Source: Litsea cubeba (Eukaryota > Streptophyta > Magnoliopsida > Laurales > Lauraceae). From it: DNA of 64,000 nucleotides. Numbering within the stretch: position 1 is the stretch's first letter; every line of letters starts with the position of its first letter. Positions 25,622 to 37,620 of the stretch are shown in pieces. A model generated the notes under the pieces. That model was not told the origin of the DNA, made no database searches, and saw only the letters and a list, made by a program, of their open reading frames with translations. Where the stretch lies: contig CM022944.1 of NCBI GenBank assembly GCA_012931725.1, forward strand, positions 71,727,886 through 71,791,885. Reading direction: 5' to 3'. The position numbers and the translations under genes were made by a program.

Positions 25622-27067
25622 GTGCATTGCATGAAAATCATTAGAATGGATTCCACTAAACTATATTTTGTACATTCCCTTGTAGATTCTTCTAGACCAC
25701 CCCTTCTTCCATCTATTGGATATTCAAACATTGAAATTAATGCATCTAAAGTCAAATTAAAAGAAGAAGAAAATGATGAATATGAAGCTTATGAGGAATT
25801 GTACACATGGTCCTTAGAGCTTTCTAAGAAGAATAAAAGATTAAAAGAAGAATGTAAAAGGCTAAACCAAGAATTACTCTCTTCTAAAAATGAACTTAAA
25901 GAAAAAGATGAATTAATAAATTGTGTAGAATCTAAGTTCATGATCTCTTTACATAATCTATCTAATATTAAAGATGACATAAGAGAATCAAAGATAGATT
26001 GTGATAATCTTAATAAGGAAAATTCTAAACTAAGAGATCAATAAAAAAGGCAAGATGAAAACATTAGCAATTTAGAATCCAAGTTAACCATTTCTATGGA
26101 AAATTTATCTAATGCACAAATTAAGATAAAATCTCTAGAACTTGGATCTAATGTGATTAATGAAGTTAAATTTGAATTAAAACTTGCCCATGAAGAACTA
26201 AACAAATTTAAGGGAATTGAAAATGAACTAACACAAGTTAAAAATGAAAATTCAACCCTTAAAGACCAAGTCACTCAACTTGAAACCTACAAACAAAAGT
26301 ATGAGTGCAAATTTACCCAAAGTGAAGAAAGATTTGAAAAGTTATTTAAATTGGGTAAATCTCAAAGAGATAGGACGGGTCTTGGATTTAATAGGAATAT
26401 TTCTCATGATCCTTTAATCACCAACACATTTGTGAAAGGTGAGTCCTCTTTCTCTAGCACTCACACTTCCTTGCCATTGACTAAATGTAATTATTGCGGC
26501 ATTGAAGGACATTTTAGGTTTGAGTGCAAACAAAGGAGAAGCAATGTGTCTAAATCCATTTTTGAACCAAATAAAGTAAAATCAAACTCTATGATGGATA
26601 AGACACTAAAAATCAAGGAAGACTCCAAGAAGACTAAATAAGTTAAACCTATTAAAAAGGAGTCTCCTAAAATAGATTCTAAAAAGTTTAAACAAGTTAA
26701 ACCAACTTTAAAAGAATCTATAAATAAAAAGCTTCTAAATCTATCTCCCTTAAATCAAAACATGAAAGAACTTTTGAAGAAAGTTGCAAAGTTAAATCTA
26801 AAATTCAAAAGTCAAATAAAGGGAGAAAATAAGAAGAAAAGAAAAATGGCTCAACCCACTAAGAAGAAAAGTCACCAACCTCAAAAGACTAATCACCAAC
26901 CTAAGCCAAATTTAATTAAATCTAAACATCATGGTGATAAGTCTAAATTGAAAATTTATCAAGTCAAATCTCCTATAGTTGGTGAGACTTTTAAGATGGA
27001 CCTCAAAGACCAACCCTCTCAAGACCTTAGGTGGATTCCTAAAGCTATATATTTAGTAAAACCTTAA
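25622..27067 (+). pseudogene. gag: Sirevirus gag remnant: coiled coil plus CCHC knuckle
   Basis: A first open stretch (25622-26044) begins with a few residues resembling the start of a Sirevirus gag (SSRPPL) and jumps directly into a Lys/Glu-rich coiled coil, so the N-terminal gag core appears deleted. A TAA stops it at 26042. The coiled coil resumes (26096-26641) and is followed by GLGFN and a CCHC knuckle, CNYCGIEGHFRFEC (about 26490). After a stop at 26639, a Lys-rich tail runs to 27067. Protease and later domains are absent. Confidence 0.75.
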
Positions 27068-28490
27068 GGCCTTGGACCTCTTTGACCAACCTACTCCTTA
27101 ATAGTTAAATCATTTTGTTGGTCATGTTGCATTTGCATTTTATGTTCTTTTAAAGTTGCATTTCTTAAAATGCAATGTTTATTTGTAATCAATTGATTTA
27201 GTCATCATGCACCATTCTAGTTAAATATCATGGTTTTCAAAATCATTTTGATTATAATTTTCTCATGTTAGATTTGCTTTTATGCCTTCATATAGTTATA
27301 TCTCTTGTATTGCATTTCTACATGATCAATTGATCGTGATTTCAAAAGCTTTTATAGCTAGATTTTTCATAATCGATTGATGTTTTCAAAATCATTTGTT
27401 TGGATGTCATAGTTAGATTTATTTGATAATCAAATGGTTTGAATCAAATTGGATTTTCCATGGTTTTATAAATTATTCCTTCACATGGAAAATTACTTTG
27501 AAAAGATCAACTTGTATGTTCTCTAATTAAGTTATATCTTTTAAAATGCAAGTTGAAAAAGTGTTATCTTCAAAATCATCCTCTTTATGCTCATTGTTGG
27601 ATTGTGTTTATTGAAATGATTTGAAGATTGTATGAATGGAAATGCTTTAAAACATTCTTAGTTATAAACATCAAAGCATGTTCCTTGTTTTCATTTCCTC
27701 ATGCATTTAGTTATCTTAACTCAAATGGAAAAGAATTTTGTTATAGGCAATTTGCATCTTTTAGTTTCATTTCTTTTGTATGCAAATGTCTAATAGTTTC
27801 TTGTATGGTTGTGATCTTATCTACATTTGTAAAAACCATACTAGAAATCTCAAATCCATCCTTTATGCTTTCTAGTCATTTAAATTTGAAATGGATAGTT
27901 ATGATGTTGATTCATGTGTATTTTTCTTATTGGTATCATTCTTTATACATGTTTCAACTTCATAGTAGTGTGCTCGATCATATGAACCTCCTTGAAATCC
28001 ATTCCTTGTATTTCTTAGTTATATCTATTGTTTGATGGATTTCTTAGATGTTGAATTCTTATGATCTTGACACTTTGAAAATTGCATGTTCTACTAAGTT
28101 ATATCTTTTTATGCAATTTTTCTTGTTCACCACTATGCTCATTAGTCATATTATTCTAAGTGATGAATATCATTTTATGATGCTTGTTGGGATTTTGTGA
28201 TTGTCACATGCTTGCTCTTAATCATGTTTCCTATTCAATTGGTAATCAATTGGTATCATTTTCAATTAGTATCTATATCCAATTGGAATCATATCTTGAG
28301 TTTGTGATAGACCTTATGTACATTAGATTGAACTTGATAGTTATATGTCGTTTGTTCCATATCAAATTCCATTAGCATCATAATCTTCATGATTGCCACC
28401 TCTCTTGCACTTATAGATAAATCACATGACCACCATGTTTATGTTTTCATAATTTTGGTTGGTTAATGGTGAGGTTTGGCTTCATGATTG
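27068..28490. repeat. A/T-rich internal region of S with a diverged ~60-bp repeat
   Basis: No coding signal. The motif AGTTATATCT or a close variant (AGCTAGATTT, AGTTAGATTT) recurs at about 27293, 27354, 27412, 27531, 27659, 28016 and 28096. The first intervals are near 60 or 120 bp, and units share ATCAATTGAT and TTTCAAAATCAT-like segments. This reads as a decayed tandem array. It continues in 41951-42388 beyond the inverted solo LTR. Confidence 0.5.
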
Positions 28491-28520
28491 TGAAAGTCCG
28501 GGGGAGATCCTAACCCTAGA

Positions 28521-28547
28521 GGGGGGGGGGGGGGGGGGGGGGGGGGG
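28521..28547. repeat. 27-G homopolymer
   Basis: The matching position in the other LTR copies is a run of 4-8 C on the other strand. Length may be unreliable in any assembly. Confidence 0.8.
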
Positions 28548-28792
28548 TGAATAGGGTGATCTACACTTAATGACTAATTATGATCAATTTTAATTTCTTT
28601 ACAACTAACTAGTCACATGTGATGATTAACATACAAAATGCGGAAGCTTAACAAATACAATCACCACAATGCAATCACCACTACACAAAGTTTTATAGTG
28701 GTTCGGCCTCAATGCCTACATCCACTACCGGCTTGTGTATCCAACACCCCACCGGATTTCCACTAAGTATGATTTTCAATAGGCTAAGCAAT

Positions 28793-29758
28793 TGTAGGTG
28801 CAGAAAATTACGACCCACAATAAGAGGGTGCCTTACAGGACTTATCCGGGAAGATGATGTCGCCTGGAATGTCTGGATGCCGTCCGATAGCCTGAAAGGG
28901 AGAAGCAAACGGTCAGAGGACCCTGGCCTGAGCGGCGCAAGGCTCTCCGATGCCAAAGTCAGTGTATAAACTGGAACGATGGAGGAGAGGGAGAAGAAAG
29001 ACAGGGTAAGGGCTCTGTGTATGGGATTGTGCGTACCTTGCATGGTGTTTGAGGGTTTATTTATAGAGGAGTGGATCGTATCTTTCTGAGAATATCTGGG
29101 TGTGGGTCCCATGATCTGACTGGGAAGTCATGATCAGCCCACAAAGTAATAAATGCGGTCTAATCCGGCCCACTCAGCATTAAATGCCAGTCGGGTCAGC
29201 CCACATTGCATTAAATGCATGTCTTGTTGGGCCAGATTGTGTTGGGCGCCTTTGGCGGTAGGAGTACCAGCGGATCCGCCCTCGGGCCTTGCCCTGATGT
29301 GGCCTCAGCCGCTGGATGCTGCCACGTGGCGATCTGGCGAAGATAGTGGGCGGCTGGACGTCGTGTCTGTCCCACTAGATCGTGACCCTATCCTTCCACG
29401 TGCCTGGTGACGTGGGGGGTGAGGGGTCTAGGCGAAGGTTCTTCCTCGCTTCGGTTACTGTTCTGGCTTCTTCAGCCGAGGTGGCTTTAGCCGAGGTAGG
29501 GTTATCTGCGGAGATAGCGTCCGGGGTGGCCTTGCCGATGTGGACTCTCTGCCGAGATGATGCCCGAGGTGATCCAGTTCGGCGCTTGTGGCCTGGAGAT
29601 GTATGATGTCGGCCAAGGCCTCTGCCCTGGTAGCCGGGATGAGACCGGTGCCACGTGGATGGCACGCGGATGGCACGCGGATGGCACGTGAGAATGTTTA
29701 GCCCCGTATGATGGCTGTGATTAGCCTAATCCTGTAGCTCTGGGAATTTCCCCACACA
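28793..29758 (-). repeat. 3' LTR of F
   Basis: 966 bp; in element orientation TGTGTGGGG...CACCTACA. TATAAATA at 29058-29065 (minus). CCACGTGG-like and ATGGCACGCGG repeats (29655-29690) lie near the U3 start. Confidence 0.93.
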
Positions 29759-29776
29759 ATTGCCCCCTAGCTTCTG
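29759..29776 (-). other. polypurine tract of F
   Basis: AGAAGCTAGGGGGCAAT immediately before the 3' LTR on the minus strand. Confidence 0.8.
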
Positions 29777-30130
29777 AGCTCGCGTAGAACGTCAGTGCCG
29801 TGAGGTCGGGAGCTATGTGCCGGGTCTATCTGTAGGAGATCCTCTTTCGGCCCTGACTCGCTGTCGCTTTGGATGTTCGAGGTGATAAATGGCGTCCCCT
29901 ATTCAATGCTGAAGACAGTTCGACGGTTCCACGCGTCGTTCCTGGGCTGGTTGTCTGTCTCTTCGAGGTCGTGCGCGCCGTTTCGTCAGGGGCGCAATCA
30001 ATTTTTGAAATGATTTGCGCGCCGCTTCAGGGAGGCGCAATAAATTTCCGAAATGATTCGCGCGAAATCCCAGGAGGAGGGCGCCCCTTGGCACGCCCGA
30101 TTAGGGTTTCTGTAAAGGGGGAACTCTCTG

Positions 30131-30141
30131 CTATTTATAGG
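30131..30141 (+). promoter_or_regulatory. TATA-like box of the F antisense gene
   Basis: CTATTTATAGG on the plus strand, about 215 nt upstream of the ATG at 30355. No competing ATG-headed long frame intervenes in the same reading frame. Confidence 0.45.
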
Positions 30142-30354
30142 GCAGTTGAGGTCTGTTCCATCCTTCGTTTGTGATTCTGAATCAGAGACGAGCGTCAGTA
30201 GAGGGAAGGCTACTGTGAGGGAGCTTCATCCGAGAAGTGGTGCGCTGCTGAGGTTGAGCCTCTTCGCTGTCCAGCGTCTTCGTTCTGCTTCCGTAAGTTC
30301 TTTCTGCTCTGCTTCTTCTTCTGCGGGTTTCTCTGCTTTTAGACTGGGATAGGA

Positions 30355-32455
30355 ATGGGGATTTACAACCACTGGTTAGAGAGCGAGGCAGCGATCGAGG
30401 GTTTTAGGTCAGCCTTTAGGATCCCTGCTGATGTCCAAGTCAGGGGTGCTGATCCCCATGGCTACAACCCTCGCGCCTTTCTGGGAGGCTGGATGCCTTT
30501 TCCGCTGGTGGCTGTGATAGAAGGCGGGGTCCGATTCCCCCTTCATCCGCTTCTCAGGAGATGCCTTAGTCAGTGGCGTCTCTGCCCTTGCCAACTGCTG
30601 CCGAATGCCTTCAAGATCGTGATGGGCACGGTCAAGTTGAATGAGGTCCTGGGCACCGACTTCGGCGTCTTTGATCTTGAGGACGTCTATGACATATGCA
30701 GGTCCGGGGAGTCTTATTATCTCCGGGCTAAGTCAGGCCGAGACGGCTTCGTCCGATACTTGGAGGATTCGAGCAAATATGCCGGGGACGATCTTCTATA
30801 TGTTTCGGGGAACTGGGAGTTTGGGGAAGCCGACACCGATAGAGGCTACCAGGTCCCCCGCCACTTCGGCACCATTCCAAGTAAACATCCTCCGTTTCTT
30901 TTCTTTTTTCATAAGTTTCTTTTTATTCTGCCGTGCTTATGATTCTGACTGCTGCAGCTTTGAAGGAAAGGAGACGGGCAGCCAAATACATCTGGAAGAG
31001 GAACGATGCCTGGATCCGTCTGGTGAAGCGGTACAGCGGTCACGACGGTAGGGCGGCTTGGTCGCTGCTAGGATATGAGCCGAAGTACCGCGGGTATCTG
31101 AGGGGCACCGTAGAGCCGATCCCGAGTGAAGGTGCCGGATCCGGGGTTGGTCGGGAGCGGGCCGTTCCGGAGGTCGCAGAGCCCTCGCGGGCGTCGTCTG
31201 AAGCTAGGGCAGCGTCTGGAATCCTAGTTTCCTTAGCAGAATCGAGACTACCCCAGGTCTCGGGAAGGGAATCGAGTCAATCTGCCCGATCTCCCTCGCC
31301 AGGATCCGGGATGAGGCACCCCAGGCGTTTGTCCTTCGAGGATCTCGAGGCCTTGGCGCTTGGAGTGGAGGACGTCCGAGCCCCCGAGGAGCCGGTAGAT
31401 TCTCCGAGGCGTCCGTCTCCGAGGGCTCGGGTGGCTTCTCCTGCAGAGGCGGTGGAGGTACCCGTGCCCCCTGGCCCTGTTGACCTAGGGGTACGCTCGC
31501 CCCCAGCCGAGGTCGAGCAGGAGGAAACTCGGCCGCTGAAGATGCCGAGGACTGATGCGGGCCCTAGCTCGGCCGCTGCCTCGTTGCCGCCGGGGCCGCA
31601 GTTATGGGAGCCAGGCTTCATGCTCGGGCCGGGGAGGCCGATGACGGTGGAGGATAGCATTCTTCACAGGATCGATCTCCCGGTCCTCGAGGCCCTTGGG
31701 CGAGCCTGTGCCCTTCCCCGGGACATGGAGCGGCTGGATAAGTATAGCGATCAGAAGCTGATCTTGTCGATGCTGCAGTCTAACCTCGTGGTAAATCTTC
31801 ATTTTCCTTTGCTAAACCAGCAATTTAGCGTCTGACGCTCTTTGGATCTAACATGTACGTCTTCATTTGACAGGCGGCTCAGAAGTCCATGGCCGTTGCT
31901 GATAGGATCTGGAGGTACAGCGCGGACGCTGCCGAGCTGTCCGTAGAGAAGAACGGCCTGCAAGAGTCCCTGGACGCTGTGAGCCAGAAGTTGGCCAAGG
32001 CAGAAGAGGAATTCGCGGCGAAGCTCGAGCAGGCGAGGGAGGAGGCCGAGGCGGAGAGGACAAAGTCGGCCGAGCTCGAGGTCTCCATTTCGAAGATGGG
32101 AGATGATTATGCGGCCCTGCTTCAAGCCGAGGCCAAGAGAGCGGACGAGGCCGAGGCGAAGCTTGAATCCGAGTCCAAGAGGGCGGACGAAGCCGAGGCT
32201 AAGCTCGAGTCCGAGTGTGATGCTGCCTTCGAGGATGCCAAAGTGCAGGTCACCGCCCACTACAAGGAAAGGGTTCTTGTGGTGAGGGATAAGGCTTGGG
32301 CGAAAGGGTGGCTCGCCGGCCTGAAAGAGGTCGGGGTCTCGGAGGGCCACCGCTCCTTTCGGGAGCCGCCTCCGTACCCGCTTCCGGTGCCGAACTCTGC
32401 CCGTCCATCCGGCGAAGCCTCTGACGCCGCAGCTCGTGCAACTGACCGGTCGTGA
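30355..32455 (+). CDS. antisense three-exon gene of F, Transposase_28 / 'putative gypsy type transposon' family
   Basis: Exons 30355-30880, 30958-31790 and 31874-32455 join in frame across two short GT-AG introns (77 and 83 nt), giving about 646 residues without a stop. The N-terminal 170 residues (FPLHPLLRRCLSQW, LLPNAFKIVMG, LLYVSGNWEF) match my recollection of the Pfam Transposase_28 family, which is annotated from plant gypsy elements and has no proven enzymatic role. The middle is Pro/Ser/Arg-rich and probably disordered. The last exon is a strong coiled coil with the repeated unit KRADEAEAKLESE, then a basic tail with VVRDKAWAKGW. It lies opposite to pol and upstream of the 3' LTR, with G/C-rich codons like the rest of F. 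Function is unknown. Confidence 0.75.
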
Positions 32456-33590
32456 CCTCGGGACATCGGGTCCTTGGGATTTTTGCTTCTTTGCTTTATG
32501 CTTTGTAATTTTCTTCGATTTGTATTTGCTGACACTGTAATGATTGAAACTTTAATACAAATGAAGGTTTTCTGAAATACCCGTGCTTTTCTCTTTTAAG
32601 CTTGAGTTCTTTGATTGCTTGAGTTCGGTAGAGTGCTCCCTTAAGATCTTTTTTGGTATTTGCGCTGATACTCCGTATCTTGGGTGATCTCCATTGGTAT
32701 TCGCGCTGATCCTCCGTACCTTGGGTGTTCTCCATTGGTATTCGCGCTGATCCTCCGTATCTTAGGTGATCTTGAATAGCAATGAATATGGTGGCGCGGC
32801 AGACGAGGGAGTCTGACGGATGTCTCCACGTGGCGCCATGATCTTGAATATCAATGAACATGATGGCGCGGCAGACGAGGGAGTCTGACGGGTGTCTCCA
32901 CGTGGCGCCGTAGGGTTCGCTGGTCAATAGTCGCGCCTTCCCAACAGCGCGTGGGAGACTTCGCCCCATAACTCCTTTTGGAGTCTGAGCCTCACTCCAT
33001 CCTATAAATAGGGGGAACAGGCTCGCCATGGGAGAAGGAAGGAACATAGGAACCATGTCTGAGAGGTGCCTGAGATTACTTGATCCGGGGGAGATCCCTG
33101 CGCCGTTGGACGGTTGCCCTCGAGGGGGGAAGGCTGTCGTAGCCTGCGCGCTCTCTGAAGGAATTCCTCGTGGGCCGCGCGCTCTCTGAACGCGGGTCCA
33201 TGGCCACTGGCCCTTGGCCAGACAGAGTGAGGATGCGCTGCGAGGGGATGGTGGCGCATTCTCGTCCAACACGACCCTGTGCGCCCATCGTACGGAAGGC
33301 GGGTTGGAGCTCTGCTGGTCCGCGAGATTTCTTCAAGCTCTGCCGCTCCCACTGCCCGCCGAGGGTGTGGCAGAGCTCAGCGGGGTCCAGGGATCGCTCA
33401 GAACTTCCAGGAGCCTTCTGCCTGAAGAGTCAGTGACGCCTGAAGAGTCAGTGAAGATCAGAGTCTCCTAGCCTCTCTCCATTTTCTGTTTTTAGAGGAC
33501 TGTGGTCCTCCTTTCTGTACTCTGCTTTCTGTTATGTATTTCTTGTAACGAAGCAGTTTGCAATGAATGAAAATGCATTTTCTGATTACC
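32456..33590 (+). repeat. F non-coding region with tandem blocks and a second TATA box
   Basis: 32655-32770 has about 49-bp repeats (TATTCGCGCTGATCCTCCGTA). 32768-32912 has two copies of a roughly 70-bp unit (GGCGCGGCAGACGAGGGAG). CCTATAAATAGGGG at 33001-33014 is a good plus-strand TATA box. Sequence at 33560-33590 (AATGAAAATGCATTTTCTG) resembles that after the antisense gene (about 32560), suggesting a duplicated 3' end. No convincing protein is encoded. Confidence 0.55.
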
Positions 33591-33854
33591 CAAGCTGTGT
33601 ACAGTGCTTTGGAGTTCTTTTTCTCCTTTCTTTGCGTTGTTCTGGAATGCTTGGATTTGTGTTTGAGTGCTGGCATTGACTTTGGCCAAAAGGGCTGGCC
33701 TTGGCCGAGGCGAGATGCATTGTGCCGAGATGGACCCATTCCATTGGTCTTGGCTCGGCGGAGCGAGTTCGGCAATGGCCTTCTGACGGGTGTATGGACC
33801 CGGACTCCAGAAAACTGTCCTTGGCCGGACTGCCTTGAGGGGTTTATGAACCCA

Positions 33855-34508
33855 GACTTTAGGAAAGGCTGAGTGTAGGAACTGCAAGCCTCTTACAAGG
33901 CATAGAGCCTGTGTGCCCTGAGACACGGAATTTTAGGAAAGGCTGAGTGTAGGAACTCGAAGCCGTTTCCAAGGCGTGGAGCCTGTGTGCCCTGAGACAC
34001 GGGATTTTAGGAAAGGCTGAGTGTATGAACTCGAAGCCGTTTCCAAGGCGTGGAGCCTGTGTGCCCTGAGACACGGAATTTTAGGAAAGGCTGAGTGTAT
34101 GAACTCGAGGCCGTTTCCAAGGCGTGGAGCCTGTGTGCCCTGAGACACGGGATTTTAGGAAAGGCTGAGTGTATGAACTCGAAGCCGTTTCCAAGGCGTG
34201 GAGCCTGTGTGCCCTGAGACACGGGATTTTAGGAAAGGCTGAGTGTATGAACTCGAAGCCGTTTCCAAGGCGTGGAGCCTGTGTGCCCTGAGACACGGGA
34301 TTTTAGGAAAGGCTGAGTGTATGAACTCGAAGCCGTTTCCAAGGCGTGGAGCCTGTGTGCCCTGAGACACGGGATTTTAGGAAAGGCTGAGTGTATGAAC
34401 TCGAAGCCGTTTCCAAGGCGTGGAGCCTGTGTGCCCTGAGACACGGGATTTTAGGAAAGGCTGAGTGTATGAACTCGAAGCCGTTTCCAAGGCGTGGAGC
34501 CTGTGAAG
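33855..34508. repeat. 74-bp tandem array, nine copies, in place of integrase
   Basis: The unit contains TTTTAGGAAAGGCTGAGTGT, CTCGAAGCCGTTTCCAAGG and GTGCCCTGAGACACGG. Starts step by exactly 74 bp from about 33860 to 34452. Inner copies are nearly identical and the outermost differ most. Because 74 is not a multiple of three, the minus-strand frames rotate and repeat as 71-residue frames; these are artefacts. The array abuts the truncated pol at about 34508. Confidence 0.92.
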
Positions 34509-37500
34509 GACTTCCTGTAGAGTTTGCCTTCTGGAGAGAGCCAAAAGCGGGCTGCCTTGAGCCTGACCTTGTGGGCTTCAGTCTTGTCCTCAGGGAGCTG
34601 GTCATCCTTCAGGTAGGCAACGATTGGATCCATCCAGCTGGGGCCGAGGTCAGCACAGAGGACAAGCCGAGATGACTGGAGTTCTAGACTCGACCTTGAT
34701 ACTGACCCGACCTCGATGGTCCTCTTCTTTCCTGCTTCGACAGCGGAGGCCAGGTTTGCAAGCGCATCTGCGTGCGTGTTGGTATCTCGGGAGATCTGCC
34801 TGACCTCGGCTTTCTGGAATTGGGAGAGTAGCTTTTTTGCCAGGGCTAAGTAAGCCGCCATCCTGTCGTCCCTGGCCTGGTAGTCTCCAGCGAGCTGGCT
34901 AGTTACCAGTTGAGAATCGCTGAAGATTTCCAGGTGCTGGGCTCCGAGGACTCGGGCGCTGTTCAACCCTGCGATCAGTGCTTCGTACTCTGCCTCATTG
35001 TTCGTCGCTTTGAAGTCGAGGGTGAAAGCCTGCTCTATGACCAGTCCCTCTGGCGACTGGAGAACTATGCCGGCGCCAGCTCTCTTGGAGGTGGACGACC
35101 CGTCGACAAAGATCCTCCATGCCGAGGCGGGAGACTGCTGGACTTCTGTTTCTGCTGGCTCTTGCCCTGTGCCCCCAGTGCCGTGCCGAGCTGGGTCTGA
35201 GCCTGGTTGGGGCAGGCGAATTCGACTATGAAGTCTGCCAGAATCTGGGCTTTGATTGCAGTTCGGGGACGGTACTGTATGTCATACTGCCCCAATTCAA
35301 CTGCCCACTTTGATATGCGCCCTGAAAAGTCAGCTTTCTTGAACAAGGAACGGAGTGGGTGCTCCGTGATCACCACAATAGTGTGGGATTGAAAATAATG
35401 GGAGAGCTTGCGGGAGGCGGTGACAAGAGCCAACGCAAGCTTCTCCAACAGAAGGTACCTGGTCTCGGCATCGAGCAGGGTCTTGCTCGTGTAATAGATC
35501 GGCTTTTGAACTCCCTCATCCTCCCTGATGAGGACGGAGCTCACTGCGTGATCCGAGACCGCTAGGTATAAATACAGAATCTCCCCCCGAGTCGGGGTGG
35601 AGAGTAGTGGGGGTGACAGCAAATAAGTTTTGAGTGCGGCCAATGCCTGGTCGCACTCGGGGGTCCATTGGAACTTCAAATTTTTCCTCAAAAGCTGGAA
35701 AAAAGGCCTGCACTTATCTGATGAGCGGCTGATGAAGCGATTGAGTGCGGCGGCCATTCCCGTCAGCTTTTGAACTTCCTTTGTGGTGGAGGGACTCTGG
35801 ATGTCCTGGATGGCGTTGATCTGGTCTGGATTGGCCTCTATCCCCCTCCGCGTCACCAAGCTGCCGAGAAACTTGCCAGAGGCTACGCCGAAGGCGCACT
35901 TGGAAGCGTTGAGCTTGAGCTTGTAGGCGCGAAGGATGTTAAAGACTTGGCCGAGATCTACCAGGTGGTCGCTGGAGCGCACAGATTTGACGACCATGTC
36001 GTCGATATACACCTCCACCGTTTGGCCGAGCTGGGCCTGGAACATCTTCGTGACGAGGCGCTGATAGGTTGCCCCCGCGTTCTTTAGCCCGAAAGGCATT
36101 ACTTTATAGCAGTACGTGCCGCGGGGGGTGATGAATGATGTTTTCTCCTCGTCGGGCCCATAGAGAGGGATCTGATGATAGCCGCGGTAGGCGTCGAGGA
36201 AGCTCATCCGGTCATGGCCAGCGGTGGCGTCAATCAGTTGGTCGATCTTCGGGAGGGGGAAACTGTCCTTAGGGCAAGCCCTGTTCAGGTCGGTGAAGTC
36301 TACGCACACCCTCCATTTTCCAGTTTTCTTCTTGACGACCACCGTGTTGGCCAGCCATACCGGGTACTGGACTTCCCGGATGGCCCCTGCTTTTAGCAGG
36401 TTGTCGACCTCTTCCACGACTGCATCTGTCTGCTGCAGCCCGGTTCTGCGGGCCCTCTGCACCACTGGCTTGTGGTCGGGGTCGACGTTGAGCTTGTGGC
36501 ACATGACCTCTGGGTCGATCCCGGGCATCTCACTTGGGCTCCAAGCGAAGACGTCCACATTCTGCATCAAGAACCGAGAGAGTTCGGCCCTTTCTTCGTC
36601 CGACAGCTGGGTGCCGATCAGGAAGAAACGGTCTGGGTCTGCCGGGTCTAGCCTGACCTCGGCTAGGTCCTCGATGCTCTTCTTTTCAGGGTCCCTGCCG
36701 ATCTCATCGAGGCCCTTTTCGAATTCGGCCAGGTTAACGCGCTCTGGCTCCTTTACTGCTGGAACTGCGGCTAACACGCACTGCCTGGCCTGCTGCTGGT
36801 CTCCCTTCACTGTGACTACCTCCAGCTTGCCTTCTTCGTTCTCGTGGACGAATTTCAGCTTTTGGTGGAAGGAAGAGGGAACTGCCTCCAGCTTGTGGAG
36901 CCACGTCCTGCCCAGAATGACATTGTAGGGGGAAGGGGCATCCACAACCAGAAAGTCGGCTGTCACGGAGGCTCCGCCAACTTCGGTTTCCAAGGTGATT
37001 CTGCCCTTGGGGTAGACTGGTGTAGCGGACAACCCTAGCAGAGGTGCTCGGACCTCCGTGAGGTCTGCTTCGGAGAGTTTCATCCGTTTGAAGCAGTCGT
37101 AGTAGAGGACCTCGGAGGAGCTGCCGGAGTCGACGAGGATCCTCTTTACGGTGAAGTCTCTCAACTTCATGGTGAGGAGCAGGGGGTCGTTGTGAGGGAC
37201 TTGGACCCCCTCTAGATCTCGATCCGAGAACGAGATGGCTGGTTTGTCGCGGCGGGCTTTCTTGGATGCCGGGGCGAGGTCGGCTTTCATCACTTCTTTC
37301 TCGTGCGAAGCCCGCCTGGCTTCGGCACGGGTTTGGAAGCTTCCCCGGGAAGAGGAAGCGGGAGCCGAGGTCGCCAGATGGATCACATTGATGATCTTCT
37401 CTGAGTCCTCGCTGTCTGGAGCCGGGGCCGTGCTCTGGTGAACCCGGCCCTCGCTGCCGCCGGCATCACCCTCCTTGATGAACTCTGGAATGTGGCCCTC

Positions 37501-37620
37501 TTTGGCCAGCTTCTCCAGATACCACTGCAAAGACCTACATTCTTCAGTCTTGTGCCCGTTGCCCTTATGAAAGGCGCAGTGGAGCTTGCTCCTGGAACCT
37601 TCGGTGGGTTCATTCCTCAT
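34509..37620 (-). pseudogene. pol: F pol: zinc knuckle, protease, RT, RNase H, second RNase H; integrase absent
   Basis: The main frame (37620-35065) has a Cys-His-His-Cys knuckle (residues 15-28), a protease with DSGSS (164-168), RT with FLDAYRG (474-480) and YIDD (538-541), and a Ty3 RNase H (about 660-790). The second RNase H continues in another frame from about 35130 (FVDGSS, NEAEYEAL, FSDSQL, THADALANL) to 34530, so one frame change lies near 35120-35150. Normally a zinc-binding segment and integrase follow LYRKSF; here the frame runs into the 74-bp array. The gag/pol overlap is in different frames. Confidence 0.85.

Noticed and set aside
31277..31660. Minus-strand frame opposite the F antisense gene
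   Set aside because: G/C-rich shadow of exon 2 without any recognised motif.
33855..34508. CRISPR-like array
   Set aside because: The whole 74-bp unit is repeated with no unique spacers, no cas genes, and plant retrotransposon context.
33859..34605. Series of nearly identical 71-100 residue minus-strand frames
   Set aside because: They are one frame re-read at each step of the 74-bp tandem array; no start context, domain or independent conservation.
36224..36928. Plus-strand 234-residue frame over the F RT region
   Set aside because: Shadow of the pol frame on the other strand, no domain, codon bias follows pol.
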